NCBI GenBank assembly: GCA_013285405.1
Contig: CP053446.1
Location: 1,215,985 to 1,279,984 of the forward strand
DNA: 64,000 nt
Direction of reading: 5' to 3'
From: Ignavibacteriota bacterium
GTDB lineage: Bacteria > Bacteroidota > Ignavibacteria > Ignavibacteriales > Ignavibacteriaceae
The translations under genes and the position numbers were made by a program. The notes under the pieces are model-generated. The model was not told where the DNA came from. It worked only from the letters and a program-made list of their open reading frames with translations, and searched no databases. Below, one piece after another: positions 27,517 through 35,935 of this stretch (position 1 is the stretch's first letter; each line of letters opens with the position of its first letter).

Positions 27517-27584
27517 GTATGATAGTATGGATGTATGACTTTAAATTTACGCCATCATACAATCATATATCCATACTGTCATAC
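27517..27584. repeat. Long inverted repeat between hemA and hemC
   Basis: Two 22-base arms (27517-27538 and 27563-27584) match at 20 of 22 positions when one is inverted. The unit is built from GTATGATAG-like words. It begins 3 bases after the hemA stop codon. It may be a MITE-like insertion and may also slow transcription or protect the mRNA. Confidence 0.85.
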
Positions 27585-27621
27585 TTTTAGATCAGCACAA
27601 TAAAAAGAAAGCACATACAAT

Positions 27622-28563
27622 TTGAAAAATAGAATAGTCATCGGTTCGAGAGGTAGTGAGCTTGCGCTTTGGCAGGCTAACTTTGTGAAAAAAGAACTTG
27701 AAAAGAAAAATAAAAATGTTTCCGTTGAAATAAAGATAATCAAAACAACGGGCGATAAAATTCTTGATGTTGCACTTTCAAAAATTGGTGACCGAAGTTT
27801 ATTCACAAAAGAACTTGAAGTCGAACTGCTGAATAAAAAAATTGATCTGGCTGTTCACAGCCTGAAAGATCTCCAAACAGTAATTCCAAAAGGTTTAAAA
27901 CTTTCCGCAGTTACTAAACGACACAACGTTAATGATGTACTCATAGCAAGAAAAAAAGGAACAACAATTTTTAATCTTCCTGAGAATGCTGTTGTAGCGA
28001 CAGGTTCATTGAGAAGACGATGTCAGCTTCTTCATATCAGACCTGACTTGAATATTGTTGAGTTGAGAGGGAATGTTCCATCAAGAATAAAAAAATTTCT
28101 TGAGTCGGATTGGGATGCTATTATACTTGCAAGAGCCGGTGTTGAAAGATTAAAACTGAACAAGTATATCTCATCAATAATTAAAACTGATGTGATGCTT
28201 CCTGCTGTCGGACAAGGTGCGTTGGGAATTGAAACACGAGCAGATAATAAAATTGTAAATAAAATTGTTAAATCAATTCATCATGAAAATACTTACAAAG
28301 CTGTTTCAGCCGAACGTGCATTACTTAAAACACTTGAGGGCGGCTGCCAGGTTCCAATAGGTGCATTTGCTGAAATAAAAAAAACGGGATTACATATTGA
28401 TGCATTAGTCGGATCGCTTGATGGCAGTATTACCTATCGGAAAAAAATTCGCGGGAGTAAAAACAATCCGGAAAATTTAGGAAAAAAATTAGCCAACGAA
28501 CTATTGAAAGCTGGTGCTAAAACAATTCTTGAGGAAATTTACAAATCAGCGAGAGCAAAATGA
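27622..28563 (+). CDS. hemC: Porphobilinogen deaminase (hydroxymethylbilane synthase)
   Basis: A 313-residue enzyme that links four porphobilinogens into hydroxymethylbilane. Signatures: IVIGSRGSELALWQA at the start, AVHSLKDLQ, TGSLRRRCQL, and the dipyrromethane cofactor cysteine at about C242 (LEGGCQVPIGAF). The start is TTG; it gives the normal N-terminus KNRIVIGSR, and no ATG nearby does. It overlaps the next gene by 4 bases (ATGA). Confidence 0.97.
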   Translation: MKNRIVIGSRGSELALWQANFVKKELEKKNKNVSVEIKIIKTTGDKILDVALSKIGDRSLFTKELEVELLNKKIDLAVHSLKDLQTVIPKGLKLSAVTKRHNVNDVLIARKKGTTIFNLPENAVVATGSLRRRCQLLHIRPDLNIVELRGNVPSRIKKFLESDWDAIILARAGVERLKLNKYISSIIKTDVMLPAVGQGALGIETRADNKIVNKIVKSIHHENTYKAVSAERALLKTLEGGCQVPIGAFAEIKKTGLHIDALVGSLDGSITYRKKIRGSKNNPENLGKKLANELLKAGAKTILEEIYKSARAK

Positions 28564-29177
28564 ACAGACAGAAATTATACACAATATCGTTATTAATAAT
28601 TGCGGCTTTGATCAGCATTGCTGTATTAACATCTTGCAAATGCCGCACCTGTCAGGATCAGGAACAAGATTCTGTTCCACTTGAAATATTAACCAAAGCT
28701 GATTCGTTCATTATTACTTCAACCGGTAAAGAATTTTTTAAAAGCTATATCACACCTGATTTTGCCAGAACCAAACACACTCCACCATACTACGAAATAG
28801 CTTATAAATTTTTTATGCCTGATAAACCGTATGTTGATGCAATCATAAAATTCACGGTTGATTCTGTTGGAAATGTGATTAAAAACCGTGACATAGTTGG
28901 AATCCCCCGATGTTTAAACTTTCCGGAGGAATGTGATTTTAATATAGATGAACAAACTGCGAGACAGATAGCCGGTAATATGGGTTTGAAAGATGGAGTG
29001 AAAGAATGGGACGCTGGATTTATGTGGGATTTCAAATTTAATAGATATGTATGGAGAATTTTATCGACTCTCACTGAACTGGGAAGCGATGAAAATTATA
29101 AAGCAACGGGTCAGGAAATGTTAATTGATCCAAACAGTGGAGAAGTGCTTGCATTGAACGACTGGAGAATTAATTAG
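28560..29177 (+). CDS. Lipoprotein of unknown function in the haem operon
   Basis: A 205-residue protein with a lipoprotein signal (TM stretch ~9-24, lipobox LTSC) followed by a Cys-rich start (CKCRTCQDQ). The rest has no domain I recognise; it includes a PYVDAIIKFTVDSVGNV segment and ends with an MLIDPNSGEVLALNDWRIN motif that recalls PepSY-like or protease-propeptide domains. It overlaps hemC by 4 bases, so it is part of the operon. Localisation is periplasmic or outer-membrane by inference. Confidence 0.75.
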   Translation: MNRQKLYTISLLIIAALISIAVLTSCKCRTCQDQEQDSVPLEILTKADSFIITSTGKEFFKSYITPDFARTKHTPPYYEIAYKFFMPDKPYVDAIIKFTVDSVGNVIKNRDIVGIPRCLNFPEECDFNIDEQTARQIAGNMGLKDGVKEWDAGFMWDFKFNRYVWRILSTLTELGSDENYKATGQEMLIDPNSGEVLALNDWRIN

Positions 29178-29181
29178 TTAA

Positions 29182-29214
29182 ACCAACCCGATTGCTTGAA
29201 GAAATCGGGTTAGT
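29182..29214. promoter_or_regulatory. Inverted repeat just upstream of the TetR-HemD gene (operator or attenuator)
   Basis: Arms of 12 bases (29182-29193 and 29203-29214) match at 11 of 12 when inverted; the core is AACCCGATT-N9-AATCGGGTT. It ends 17 bases before the ATG of the TetR-HemD fusion. A TetR dimer site would have this kind of symmetry. No T-run follows, which argues against a plain terminator, but an RNA hairpin that modulates expression is also possible. Confidence 0.55.
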
Positions 29215-29231
29215 CATTAAACATATCAATT

Positions 29232-30638
29232 ATGCTAAAAGAGAAACGTGAAATAAAAAGAGAAAGAAAAAGAGAAAAAATTCTCGATGCTGCTGCTGAA
29301 CTTTTTTCCACAAAGCATTATCACGAAGTAATGATGGATGATGTTGCAAGATTAATTTCTGTTGCGAAAGGAACGGTTTATAATTACTTCACTTCGAAGG
29401 AAGAGCTTTATTTTACCATAATGCACACGAGAATGGAAAATTTGCTTTCTATTCTAAAACAAAAAATTGAATCAGAACAGAATAGTATTGATTCGCTTCG
29501 CGCTTTTGTCATTCATCTCTATATGTTTATGATGAAACACCGGAAATTCTTTCTCATCTATCAAAGAGAAACTTTAAATAAGCAGAATTCTTTTTGCGAA
29601 GACATGATTTCTCATGAGAAACAAATGAAGCAGATGATTATAAATATTATTTCAAAAGGAGAGAAAGATAAAGTTTTCAGAAAAGTTGATGAAGAATTTG
29701 CTATCAGCCTGATTTTCGGAAGTATTTATGGTGCGGTTCAAAAAGGAATAAATGAAAAAATTACGGATGATAAAGCAGCAAAAGAAAAAGAAGAAATTTT
29801 TGATTTTGTTCTGCACGGACTTTACTCAGGTTTTAACAATATCAAAGAACTTCCGTTAAAAGGAAAGACAATTGTTATAACCAGAACAATTGAACAATCA
29901 GAGGAATCTGCTTCTGCACTCACAAGTCTTGGTGCAAATGTGATTATCATTCCAACACTTGATATTGTTCCTCCGTCTGATTGGAGTAAGTTTGATTCAG
30001 TGGTTTCTCATTCCGAAAAAATTGATTTTATAATTTTCACTTCGGTTCATGCGGTTCAAATGTTTTTAAAGAGATGTAAAGAAATCGGAGCTTTGATTAA
30101 CTATAACAGAACAAAAGTTGTTGCCGTCGGAAGTAAAACTTCTGCATATTGTCATAAGAATAATATCAACGTTAATATTGTGCCGGATAAGTTTAGTGCT
30201 GAAGGAGTAATCGAGGCATTATCAAAATATAATATGAAGAATAAAGTTGTATTCATTCCCCGCTCAGCAATCGGCAGAGAAGAATTACCGATGGGATTAA
30301 AAGAACTTGGTGCGATTATTAAATCGGTGCCGGTTTATAATGTAGCAATTCCTTCCGGTGAAAATGTCAGAACAAATCTTCAACAATTAGATTCAACTAA
30401 AGTTGACTTATTTATTTTCACCAGCCCATCTACCTTTGAAAATTTTTTACAGATTGCTGATGTGAAAAATCCATTTCAGTACTTCGGCAAGTTTGACATT
30501 GCAGCTATTGGTCCGACGACAAAGGAAGCAATTGAATCAAAAAAAGTTAAAGTGAAAATCCTGCCTGATGAGTTCACAATAAACGGATTAACAAAAAAAA
30601 TTGTTGAATATTATAATAACCAAAAGGAGAAAATTTGA
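29232..30638 (+). CDS. hemD: TetR-type DNA-binding domain fused to uroporphyrinogen-III synthase
   Basis: A 468-residue two-part protein. Residues ~1-205 are a TetR-family regulator: basic N-terminus, ILDAAAELFSTKHYHEVMM, HTH VAKGTVYNYFTSKEELYF, then a helical ligand domain. Residues ~212-465 are HemD: KTIVITRTIEQSEESASAL, IIFTSVHAVQMFLKR, VVAVGSKTSAY, FIPRSAIGREELP, IFTSPSTFENF, AAIGPTTKEAIESK. HemD closes hydroxymethylbilane to uroporphyrinogen III. No stop or frameshift separates the halves. The position between hemC and hemE fits the enzyme. The TetR part may regulate this operon; that is inference. hemE starts inside its stop region (4-base overlap). Confidence 0.93.
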   Translation: MLKEKREIKRERKREKILDAAAELFSTKHYHEVMMDDVARLISVAKGTVYNYFTSKEELYFTIMHTRMENLLSILKQKIESEQNSIDSLRAFVIHLYMFMMKHRKFFLIYQRETLNKQNSFCEDMISHEKQMKQMIINIISKGEKDKVFRKVDEEFAISLIFGSIYGAVQKGINEKITDDKAAKEKEEIFDFVLHGLYSGFNNIKELPLKGKTIVITRTIEQSEESASALTSLGANVIIIPTLDIVPPSDWSKFDSVVSHSEKIDFIIFTSVHAVQMFLKRCKEIGALINYNRTKVVAVGSKTSAYCHKNNINVNIVPDKFSAEGVIEALSKYNMKNKVVFIPRSAIGREELPMGLKELGAIIKSVPVYNVAIPSGENVRTNLQQLDSTKVDLFIFTSPSTFENFLQIADVKNPFQYFGKFDIAAIGPTTKEAIESKKVKVKILPDEFTINGLTKKIVEYYNNQKEKI

Positions 30639-31681
30639 AATTGCAGAATGATTTAATTTTAAGAGCAGCGAAGCGATTGCCAACAGAACGGACTCCGATC
30701 TGGATAATGAGACAAGCCGGAAGATATTTGCCAGAGTACAGAGCAGTTCGCGCAAAACATGATTTTTTAACTATGTGCAAAACACCTGAACTTGCATCAG
30801 AAGTTACAATTCAGCCGGTTGATATTATCGGGGTTGATGCAGCAATTATTTTTTCTGACATACTTGTAATTCCCGAAGCAATGGGAATGCATCTAGAAAT
30901 AAATGAGGGCAAGGGTCCGGTTTTCTCTTCGCCAATCAAGTCAAAAGATGATGTTGATAAACTAAAAGATCCCGATCCATCAAAAGATTTAAAATTTGTT
31001 CTCGATGCAATTTCACTTACTAAAAAAGAATTGAACGGAAGGGTTCCTGTAATCGGGTTTGCCGGTGCACCATGGACAATTCTTACTTACATGGTTGAAG
31101 GTCATGGAACAAAATCTTTTTCAAAAGTTAAAAGACTTGTTTATGGAAACCCTGAACTTGCTCACTACCTACTTGAAAAAATTACTAAAGCTACTGCTTC
31201 TTATTTATCCGCTCAGATTGAAGCCGGGGCAAATCTTGTTCAAATTTTCGATACGTGGGCAGGAATTCTTTCACCAAGAGACTATCAGGTTTTTGCGATG
31301 AGATATGTTCATCAATTAATTTCTGAGATAAAGAGAAATGTGGAGCCCATAATTTATTTTCCGAAAGGCGTTCATTACTTAATGCACGAACTCAAGGACA
31401 TTGGTGCTGATGCAATTAGTGTTGACTGGACACTCGAGCTTGAGAAAGTGAGACGAAAAGTGAACGATAAAGTTGCAATCCAGGGAAATCTCGATCCAAC
31501 AGTACTTTATGCTGATCCATCATTCATAAAAAGAGAAGCAAGAAAAGTTCTCGAGTCATTCGGCAAGGGTGATGGACACATTTTTAATCTTGGTCATGGT
31601 ATCCTGCCGGACATTGATCCAGAGAATGTAAAAGTTTTAGTTAATTATGTTAAAGAGGAAAGTAAAGTTTTTCACAATTAG
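30635..31681 (+). CDS. hemE: Uroporphyrinogen decarboxylase
   Basis: A 348-residue enzyme that converts uroporphyrinogen III to coproporphyrinogen III. Signatures: PIWIMRQAGRYLPEYRAVR near the N-terminus, the FSDILVIPEAMG segment, GFAGAPWTILTYMVEG, and NLGHGILPDIDPENV near the end. The start is TTG, overlapping the previous stop by 4 bases, consistent with translational coupling. Confidence 0.97.
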   Translation: MKLQNDLILRAAKRLPTERTPIWIMRQAGRYLPEYRAVRAKHDFLTMCKTPELASEVTIQPVDIIGVDAAIIFSDILVIPEAMGMHLEINEGKGPVFSSPIKSKDDVDKLKDPDPSKDLKFVLDAISLTKKELNGRVPVIGFAGAPWTILTYMVEGHGTKSFSKVKRLVYGNPELAHYLLEKITKATASYLSAQIEAGANLVQIFDTWAGILSPRDYQVFAMRYVHQLISEIKRNVEPIIYFPKGVHYLMHELKDIGADAISVDWTLELEKVRRKVNDKVAIQGNLDPTVLYADPSFIKREARKVLESFGKGDGHIFNLGHGILPDIDPENVKVLVNYVKEESKVFHN

Positions 31682-31688
31682 AAGAATA

Positions 31689-31765
31689 GAACGCTGATGA
31701 CACAGATATTCGCTGATTTAGATTTTTATCTGCGAGAATCAGTAATATCTGTGTCATCTGCGTTC
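31689..31765. repeat. Long inverted repeat between hemE and hemN
   Basis: Arms 31689-31710 and 31744-31765 match at 21 of 22 when inverted; key words are GAACGC, GATGACACAG and ATATT. It starts 7 bases after the hemE stop. Similar GATGACACAGAT hairpins are dispersed in many bacterial genomes, so this is likely a MITE-like element. Confidence 0.85.
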
Positions 31766-31787
31766 CATTAAATTTATAGGGAATCAC

Positions 31788-33164
31788 ATGTTTGAAGTTG
31801 ATTTAAAAAAATTCAGGAAATACGATAAACCCGGTCCGAGGTACACAAGCTACCCGACGGCACCGCAGTTCAATGAGCATTTTACTCATTCGGATTTTAT
31901 TGATGAAATCGTAAAAACTAATTACGGAAAAAATCTTCCCGATCTATCTCTTTACTTTCATATTCCCTACTGCGATACGCTTTGCTTTTTCTGTGGCTGC
32001 AATATGCTTGTAACACGAAATCGTGAAAGAATAAACGAGTACATAAAATACGTTCAGAAAGAAATTGATTTGATGAGAACATATCTTCTGCCTGACAGAA
32101 AAGTTGTACAGCATCATTGGGGCGGTGGAACTCCAACTCATCTCAAACCGGAAGAAATTAACAAACTTGCTTCATACATAAATCAATCATTCGAGTTTAA
32201 TGAAAATTCAGAGAATAGCTGTGAGATAGATCCGCGTGATTTAACAAAGGAACATCTTGAAGCTTTACGAAACAATGGCTTTAACAGAATTAGTATGGGC
32301 GTGCAGGATTTTAATGAACAAGTTCAGAAAGCTGTCAACAGAATTCAACCAGAAGATTTAACCCGTAAAGTTGTAAACTGGGTGCGAGAATTGAAATTTC
32401 ACAGTATCAATCTTGATTTGATTTATGGACTTCCATTTCAATCATTGAAATCTTTTACTGACACGGTTGAAAAAATTATTGATATTTCTCCTGACAGAAT
32501 TGCGTTGTTCAATTATGCTCACGTTCCGTGGATGAAAAAACATATGGCACTCATTCACGAAGAAGATTTGCCGAAGCCGGAAGTGAAACTTGAAATATTA
32601 AAAATGAGTATTGAAAAACTCACAAGTGCCGGTTACGAATTTATCGGTATGGACCACTTCGCAAAGCCTGATGATGAATTATCCATTGCAATGCGAGAGA
32701 AAAAACTTTACAGAAACTTCCAGGGATATAGCACAAACGCTGGTGCTGATCTTTATGCTTTCGGAATTACTGCGATAAGTCAATTAAAAAATGTTTACGC
32801 ACAGAACTTCAAGACAGAAAAAGAATATTACACTTCTCTCGATAACGAAACTATTCCAACAGTAAAAGGTTATAAGCTGAATGAAGACGATCACATTCGA
32901 CACGAAGTAATAATGAAAATTATGTGTGACTTCGAACTGAACTACAAATCAATCGAGGATAAGTTCAAGATTAAGTTTAAGGATTACTTTAAATGGGGCT
33001 TGAACAACCTTAAAGAATTTGAAGCTGATGAATTAATCGTAATGAACAATGACGGTTTCAAAGTAAAAGATATGGGACGACTTCTCATCCGTAATATTGC
33101 AATGAATTTCGACGGATATATCGAGCGTAAACAAGATACAGCAAAATACTCCAGAACTGTTTAG
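31788..33164 (+). CDS. hemN: Oxygen-independent coproporphyrinogen III oxidase
   Basis: A 458-residue radical SAM enzyme that makes protoporphyrinogen IX without oxygen. The cluster cysteines C62, C66 and C69 lie in YFHIPYCDTLCFFCGCN, and the GGGTPTHL and SMGVQDFNEQVQKAVNR motifs are intact. The C-terminus YSRTV is repeated twice downstream in displaced tails. Anaerobic-type HemN fits an organism living at low oxygen. Confidence 0.96.
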   Translation: MFEVDLKKFRKYDKPGPRYTSYPTAPQFNEHFTHSDFIDEIVKTNYGKNLPDLSLYFHIPYCDTLCFFCGCNMLVTRNRERINEYIKYVQKEIDLMRTYLLPDRKVVQHHWGGGTPTHLKPEEINKLASYINQSFEFNENSENSCEIDPRDLTKEHLEALRNNGFNRISMGVQDFNEQVQKAVNRIQPEDLTRKVVNWVRELKFHSINLDLIYGLPFQSLKSFTDTVEKIIDISPDRIALFNYAHVPWMKKHMALIHEEDLPKPEVKLEILKMSIEKLTSAGYEFIGMDHFAKPDDELSIAMREKKLYRNFQGYSTNAGADLYAFGITAISQLKNVYAQNFKTEKEYYTSLDNETIPTVKGYKLNEDDHIRHEVIMKIMCDFELNYKSIEDKFKIKFKDYFKWGLNNLKEFEADELIVMNNDGFKVKDMGRLLIRNIAMNFDGYIERKQDTAKYSRTV

Positions 33165-33170
33165 GATATA

Positions 33171-33259
33171 ATTGCAATGAACCCTGCCTGCCGGCAGGCA
33201 GGTTTGATGGATACATTGAACGGAAAGAAGACAAAACTAAATATTCGAGGACGGTTTAA
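33171..33259 (+). pseudogene. Displaced hemN 3' end, copy 1, split by a 20-bp palindrome
   Basis: Seven bases after the intact hemN stop, the last ~22 codons appear again: IAMN, then a 20-bp palindrome (33183-33202), then FDGYIERKEDKTKYSRTV and stop. The intact end reads FDGYIERKQDTAKYSRTV. Base differences are mostly synonymous (for example TCGAGGACG against TCCAGAACT), so this came from a diverged orthologue. The palindrome breaks the frame. A 64-residue open frame across this region (33177-33371) is a by-product and not a gene. Confidence 0.92.
33183..33202. repeat. 20-bp perfect palindrome CCTGCCTGCCGGCAGGCAGG
   Basis: A self-complementary GC-rich unit inserted exactly between the Asn and Phe codons of the displaced hemN tail. 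A 21-base variant occurs at 55793-55813. It stands out sharply from the AT-rich surroundings. Confidence 0.95.
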
Positions 33260-33313
33260 CTTAACCACTTGCAAGCAAAATATGCATATTTTTCTATATT
33301 TCGCATCCTTATC

Positions 33314-33346
33314 GGACAATTTTGCATCTCAATTGCAAATTTGTCC
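33314..33346. promoter_or_regulatory. Inverted repeat upstream of the DUF4143 ATPase (possible operator)
   Basis: Arms GGACAATTTTGCA and TGCAAATTTGTCC (13 bases, one mismatch) around a 7-base loop, ending 21 bases before the GTG start. It could be an operator that travels with the ATPase gene, or an RNA hairpin. Confidence 0.5.
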
Positions 33347-33367
33347 ATATCTCAGTAATTTCCATTC

Positions 33368-34534
33368 GTGATTAAAAGACAAATACAAGAAAAACTAATC
33401 CAGTTATCAAAACAATTTCCCGTAGTTGCAGTAGTTGGTCCACGACAATCTGGGAAAACTACTTTGGTAAAGATGACTTTTAAAGATAAGGAATTTCAAA
33501 ATCTTGAGGAGCCGGATACCCGGCTTTTCGCACAGAATGATCCGAGATCGTTTTTATCATCTTCTAAATCAGGATTAATTATAGATGAGGTACAAAGAGT
33601 CCCCGATTTATTTTCATATATCCAGTCTATTGTAGATGAAAATAAAGCTCCGGGAAGTTTTATTATTACCGGTTCACATAATTTTTTAATGCAAGAAAAA
33701 ATTTCCCAAACACTTGCAGGTAGAGTGGCAATACTAACTTTGCTTCCTTTCAGTCTTGAAGAAATTTGGTCAGGAGGCTCAGTAGAAGATTTTTCAAACT
33801 ACATTTTCAGAGGGTTTTATCCTCCAATCTACGATAGAAAAATTGATCCTTCAGATTGGTATCCTAACTACATACGTACTTACCTGGAAAGAGATGTAAG
33901 GTTGATAAAAAATATTCCTGATTTAAACTCTTTTACTTTATTCGTGAAATTGTGTGCGGGCAGAATCGGACAATTGTTAAATCTTTCCTCTCTCGCAGTT
34001 GAGGCGGGAATATCCGTAAACACTGCGAAATCCTGGTTATCAGTTCTCGAAGCTAGCTATATTACTTACAGATTGGAACCACACTTTCAGAATTTCAATA
34101 AAAGATTAGTTAAAATGCCCAAACTTTATTTTTATGATACAGGACTAGCTTGCTCATTACTTGGATTGGAGAGTAAAAATCAGGTCAGTACACATTACCT
34201 GGTAGGAGCTTTATTTGAAAACTTAATTCTTTCAGACTTGATAAAATATAAAATGAATTACGATCTAAACAGTAATTTTTATTTCTGGCGTGACAAGTTA
34301 GGGCGTGAAGTCGATTGCCTAATAGAATCGGGACTGGATAAAATCATACTTGAAATTAAATCTGGGAAAACAATTAATGAAGATTTTTTCAATGGTTTAA
34401 AGTTTTACAAAGATCTTGCAGACGATATGAACATTTTTTCATATCTTGTCTATGGTGGTCAAAAGGAGGAATCTCGCAGCTCTGGGGAGGTGCTGCCGTG
34501 GTACAAAGTAACAAAAGTTTTAAAGAGAAGATAA
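33368..34534 (+). CDS. DUF4143-type AAA+ ATPase
   Basis: A 388-residue ATPase: Walker A VVGPRQSGKTTLV (~25-37), a Walker B-like LIIDEVQRVPDL, the sensor-like ITGSHNFLM, then the DUF4143 C-terminal domain with a nuclease-like patch (FYFWRDKLGREVDCLIESG ... ILEIKSGK). These proteins are common accessory genes of unknown role, sometimes linked to toxin-antitoxin or defence functions. Start is GTG; no ATG is available. It is bracketed by displaced hemN tails, and its last codons and stop overlap the second one, so it looks like an inserted single-gene cargo. Confidence 0.88.
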   Translation: MIKRQIQEKLIQLSKQFPVVAVVGPRQSGKTTLVKMTFKDKEFQNLEEPDTRLFAQNDPRSFLSSSKSGLIIDEVQRVPDLFSYIQSIVDENKAPGSFIITGSHNFLMQEKISQTLAGRVAILTLLPFSLEEIWSGGSVEDFSNYIFRGFYPPIYDRKIDPSDWYPNYIRTYLERDVRLIKNIPDLNSFTLFVKLCAGRIGQLLNLSSLAVEAGISVNTAKSWLSVLEASYITYRLEPHFQNFNKRLVKMPKLYFYDTGLACSLLGLESKNQVSTHYLVGALFENLILSDLIKYKMNYDLNSNFYFWRDKLGREVDCLIESGLDKIILEIKSGKTINEDFFNGLKFYKDLADDMNIFSYLVYGGQKEESRSSGEVLPWYKVTKVLKRR

Positions 34535-34559
34535 AGCAAAGTATTCGAGGACGGTTTAA
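34527..34559 (+). pseudogene. Displaced hemN 3' end, copy 2
   Basis: In frame this reads EDKAKYSRTV and stop, matching the C-terminus of HemN and of copy 1 (EDKTKYSRTV). The last 19 bases plus one following C are identical to copy 1. It begins inside the final codons of the ATPase gene, in another frame, so the ATPase stop codon lies within the repeat. Confidence 0.88.
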
Positions 34560-34618
34560 CATTTATTGACAGTCCCATTATAATTGCTTACATTTGACAA
34601 AAACAAAGGTGAGCAGTT

Positions 34619-35935
34619 ATGAAAATAGACATATTTTCTCCTCCCCTAGTCGATTCAATTGTTTGGGGAACCATCTCGAAAAAATACCTCAGTAAGGTTT
34701 ACCATATCACTGAGAAAATTATTTCATTTCTATTTGTATTCAGTCTTATACAATTTGTTATCTCAGAAACACACGCTCAAAATTTTTTTCCATTAAAAGT
34801 TGGCAATGCTTACCAGATTAAGAATCTTTGGTCTTGGTGGGGTCCTGGAGGAAATGGTGAAATTGGAACTAACTATTACCCTATTACCGTTGTTGAAGAT
34901 ACTGTTATCGACGGAGATATCTTTTTCCGTTATTCTAATAATATATTACTTAATAATGCGTATTTATTTAATTATGATTCCCTAAATCAAAAGGTTTATG
35001 TAAAACTTCCGAATGACACTACACTAAGGTTAGGTGTTGATTTAAATTCGCCAGCTGGTGCAACTTACATCTCCTACTTACGTGGATCACCCTTACAATT
35101 TACGTCTGGTGGGATTACAAATGAAGTTGTTTTGGGAGATACGCACTCAGTTTACATCATGCAATATTCTCCGGCGTCAGATAACTTTATTTATAAATTT
35201 GCTGATAATATTGGTTTATCATATTTCAGAGCCTGGGGTGGAATCATTCAAGCTGGTTACCAATCCACGCAAAATGTAATCTCTGGCATTATTGATAGTA
35301 TAATTTATAACCCTATTATACTTGATATTGATACTCTCTATCCAATTCAGGATAGACCGATTGATACATTTCCATTTTTATTGACAGTATCTTACACCGC
35401 AAACTGGCCGCAACTGATAAATTCATTTTACTTATCAGTTGAGCATATCAGGGTTGATACTTTAATCCAATCATTGCAATATAATATTTCAAAAAATAAT
35501 CCTCATATTACTTTTAATTTGCCTGATTTGTTGGTCGGAGATAAAATTAAATTAAGAGCTACCGCAACAGATTCCAGTATTTTCTTTAACGTTGCTCAGT
35601 ATCCGGATACTGGGTGGGTTGTAATGAATGTATTACCTCCGATTTTAAATGTTGAAAACGAAAGTTTTCCAATACATTATGAGCTTCTACAAAACTATCC
35701 TAATCCATTTAATCCGTCCACTAAAATCAAGTATCAGATTCCTGAATTAAATTTTGTTATTATTAAAGTTTATGATGTGTTAGGAACAGAAATAACTACT
35801 CTTGTTAATGAAGAAAAGATTGCGGGAAGTTATGATGTTGATTTTGATGGAAATGAGCTGGCGAGTGGAATATATTACTATAGAATTACAACCGGAAATT
35901 TTTCACAAACCAAAAAAATGATTTTAATAAAATGA
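34619..35935 (+). CDS. T9SS cargo protein, paralogue 1
   Basis: A 438-residue secreted protein with a signal peptide (hydrophobic ~37-50, then THAQ before NFFPLKVGNAYQ). The body has no known domain. The last ~80 residues are a type A T9SS sorting domain: LLQNYPNPFNPSTKIKYQIP, IIKVYDVLG, LASGIYYYRITTG, and terminal KKMILIK. It is likely exported across the outer membrane and anchored or released by T9SS; no T9SS machinery is in the window. The N-terminus is long before the hydrophobic helix, so a later start is possible. It overlaps paralogue 2 by 4 bases. Confidence 0.85.
   Translation: MKIDIFSPPLVDSIVWGTISKKYLSKVYHITEKIISFLFVFSLIQFVISETHAQNFFPLKVGNAYQIKNLWSWWGPGGNGEIGTNYYPITVVEDTVIDGDIFFRYSNNILLNNAYLFNYDSLNQKVYVKLPNDTTLRLGVDLNSPAGATYISYLRGSPLQFTSGGITNEVVLGDTHSVYIMQYSPASDNFIYKFADNIGLSYFRAWGGIIQAGYQSTQNVISGIIDSIIYNPIILDIDTLYPIQDRPIDTFPFLLTVSYTANWPQLINSFYLSVEHIRVDTLIQSLQYNISKNNPHITFNLPDLLVGDKIKLRATATDSSIFFNVAQYPDTGWVVMNVLPPILNVENESFPIHYELLQNYPNPFNPSTKIKYQIPELNFVIIKVYDVLGTEITTLVNEEKIAGSYDVDFDGNELASGIYYYRITTGNFSQTKKMILIK

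Noticed and set aside
33177-33371. A 64-residue open frame after hemN
   Set aside because: It is the displaced hemN tail read in a shifted frame through the inserted palindrome, followed by AT-rich non-coding DNA.
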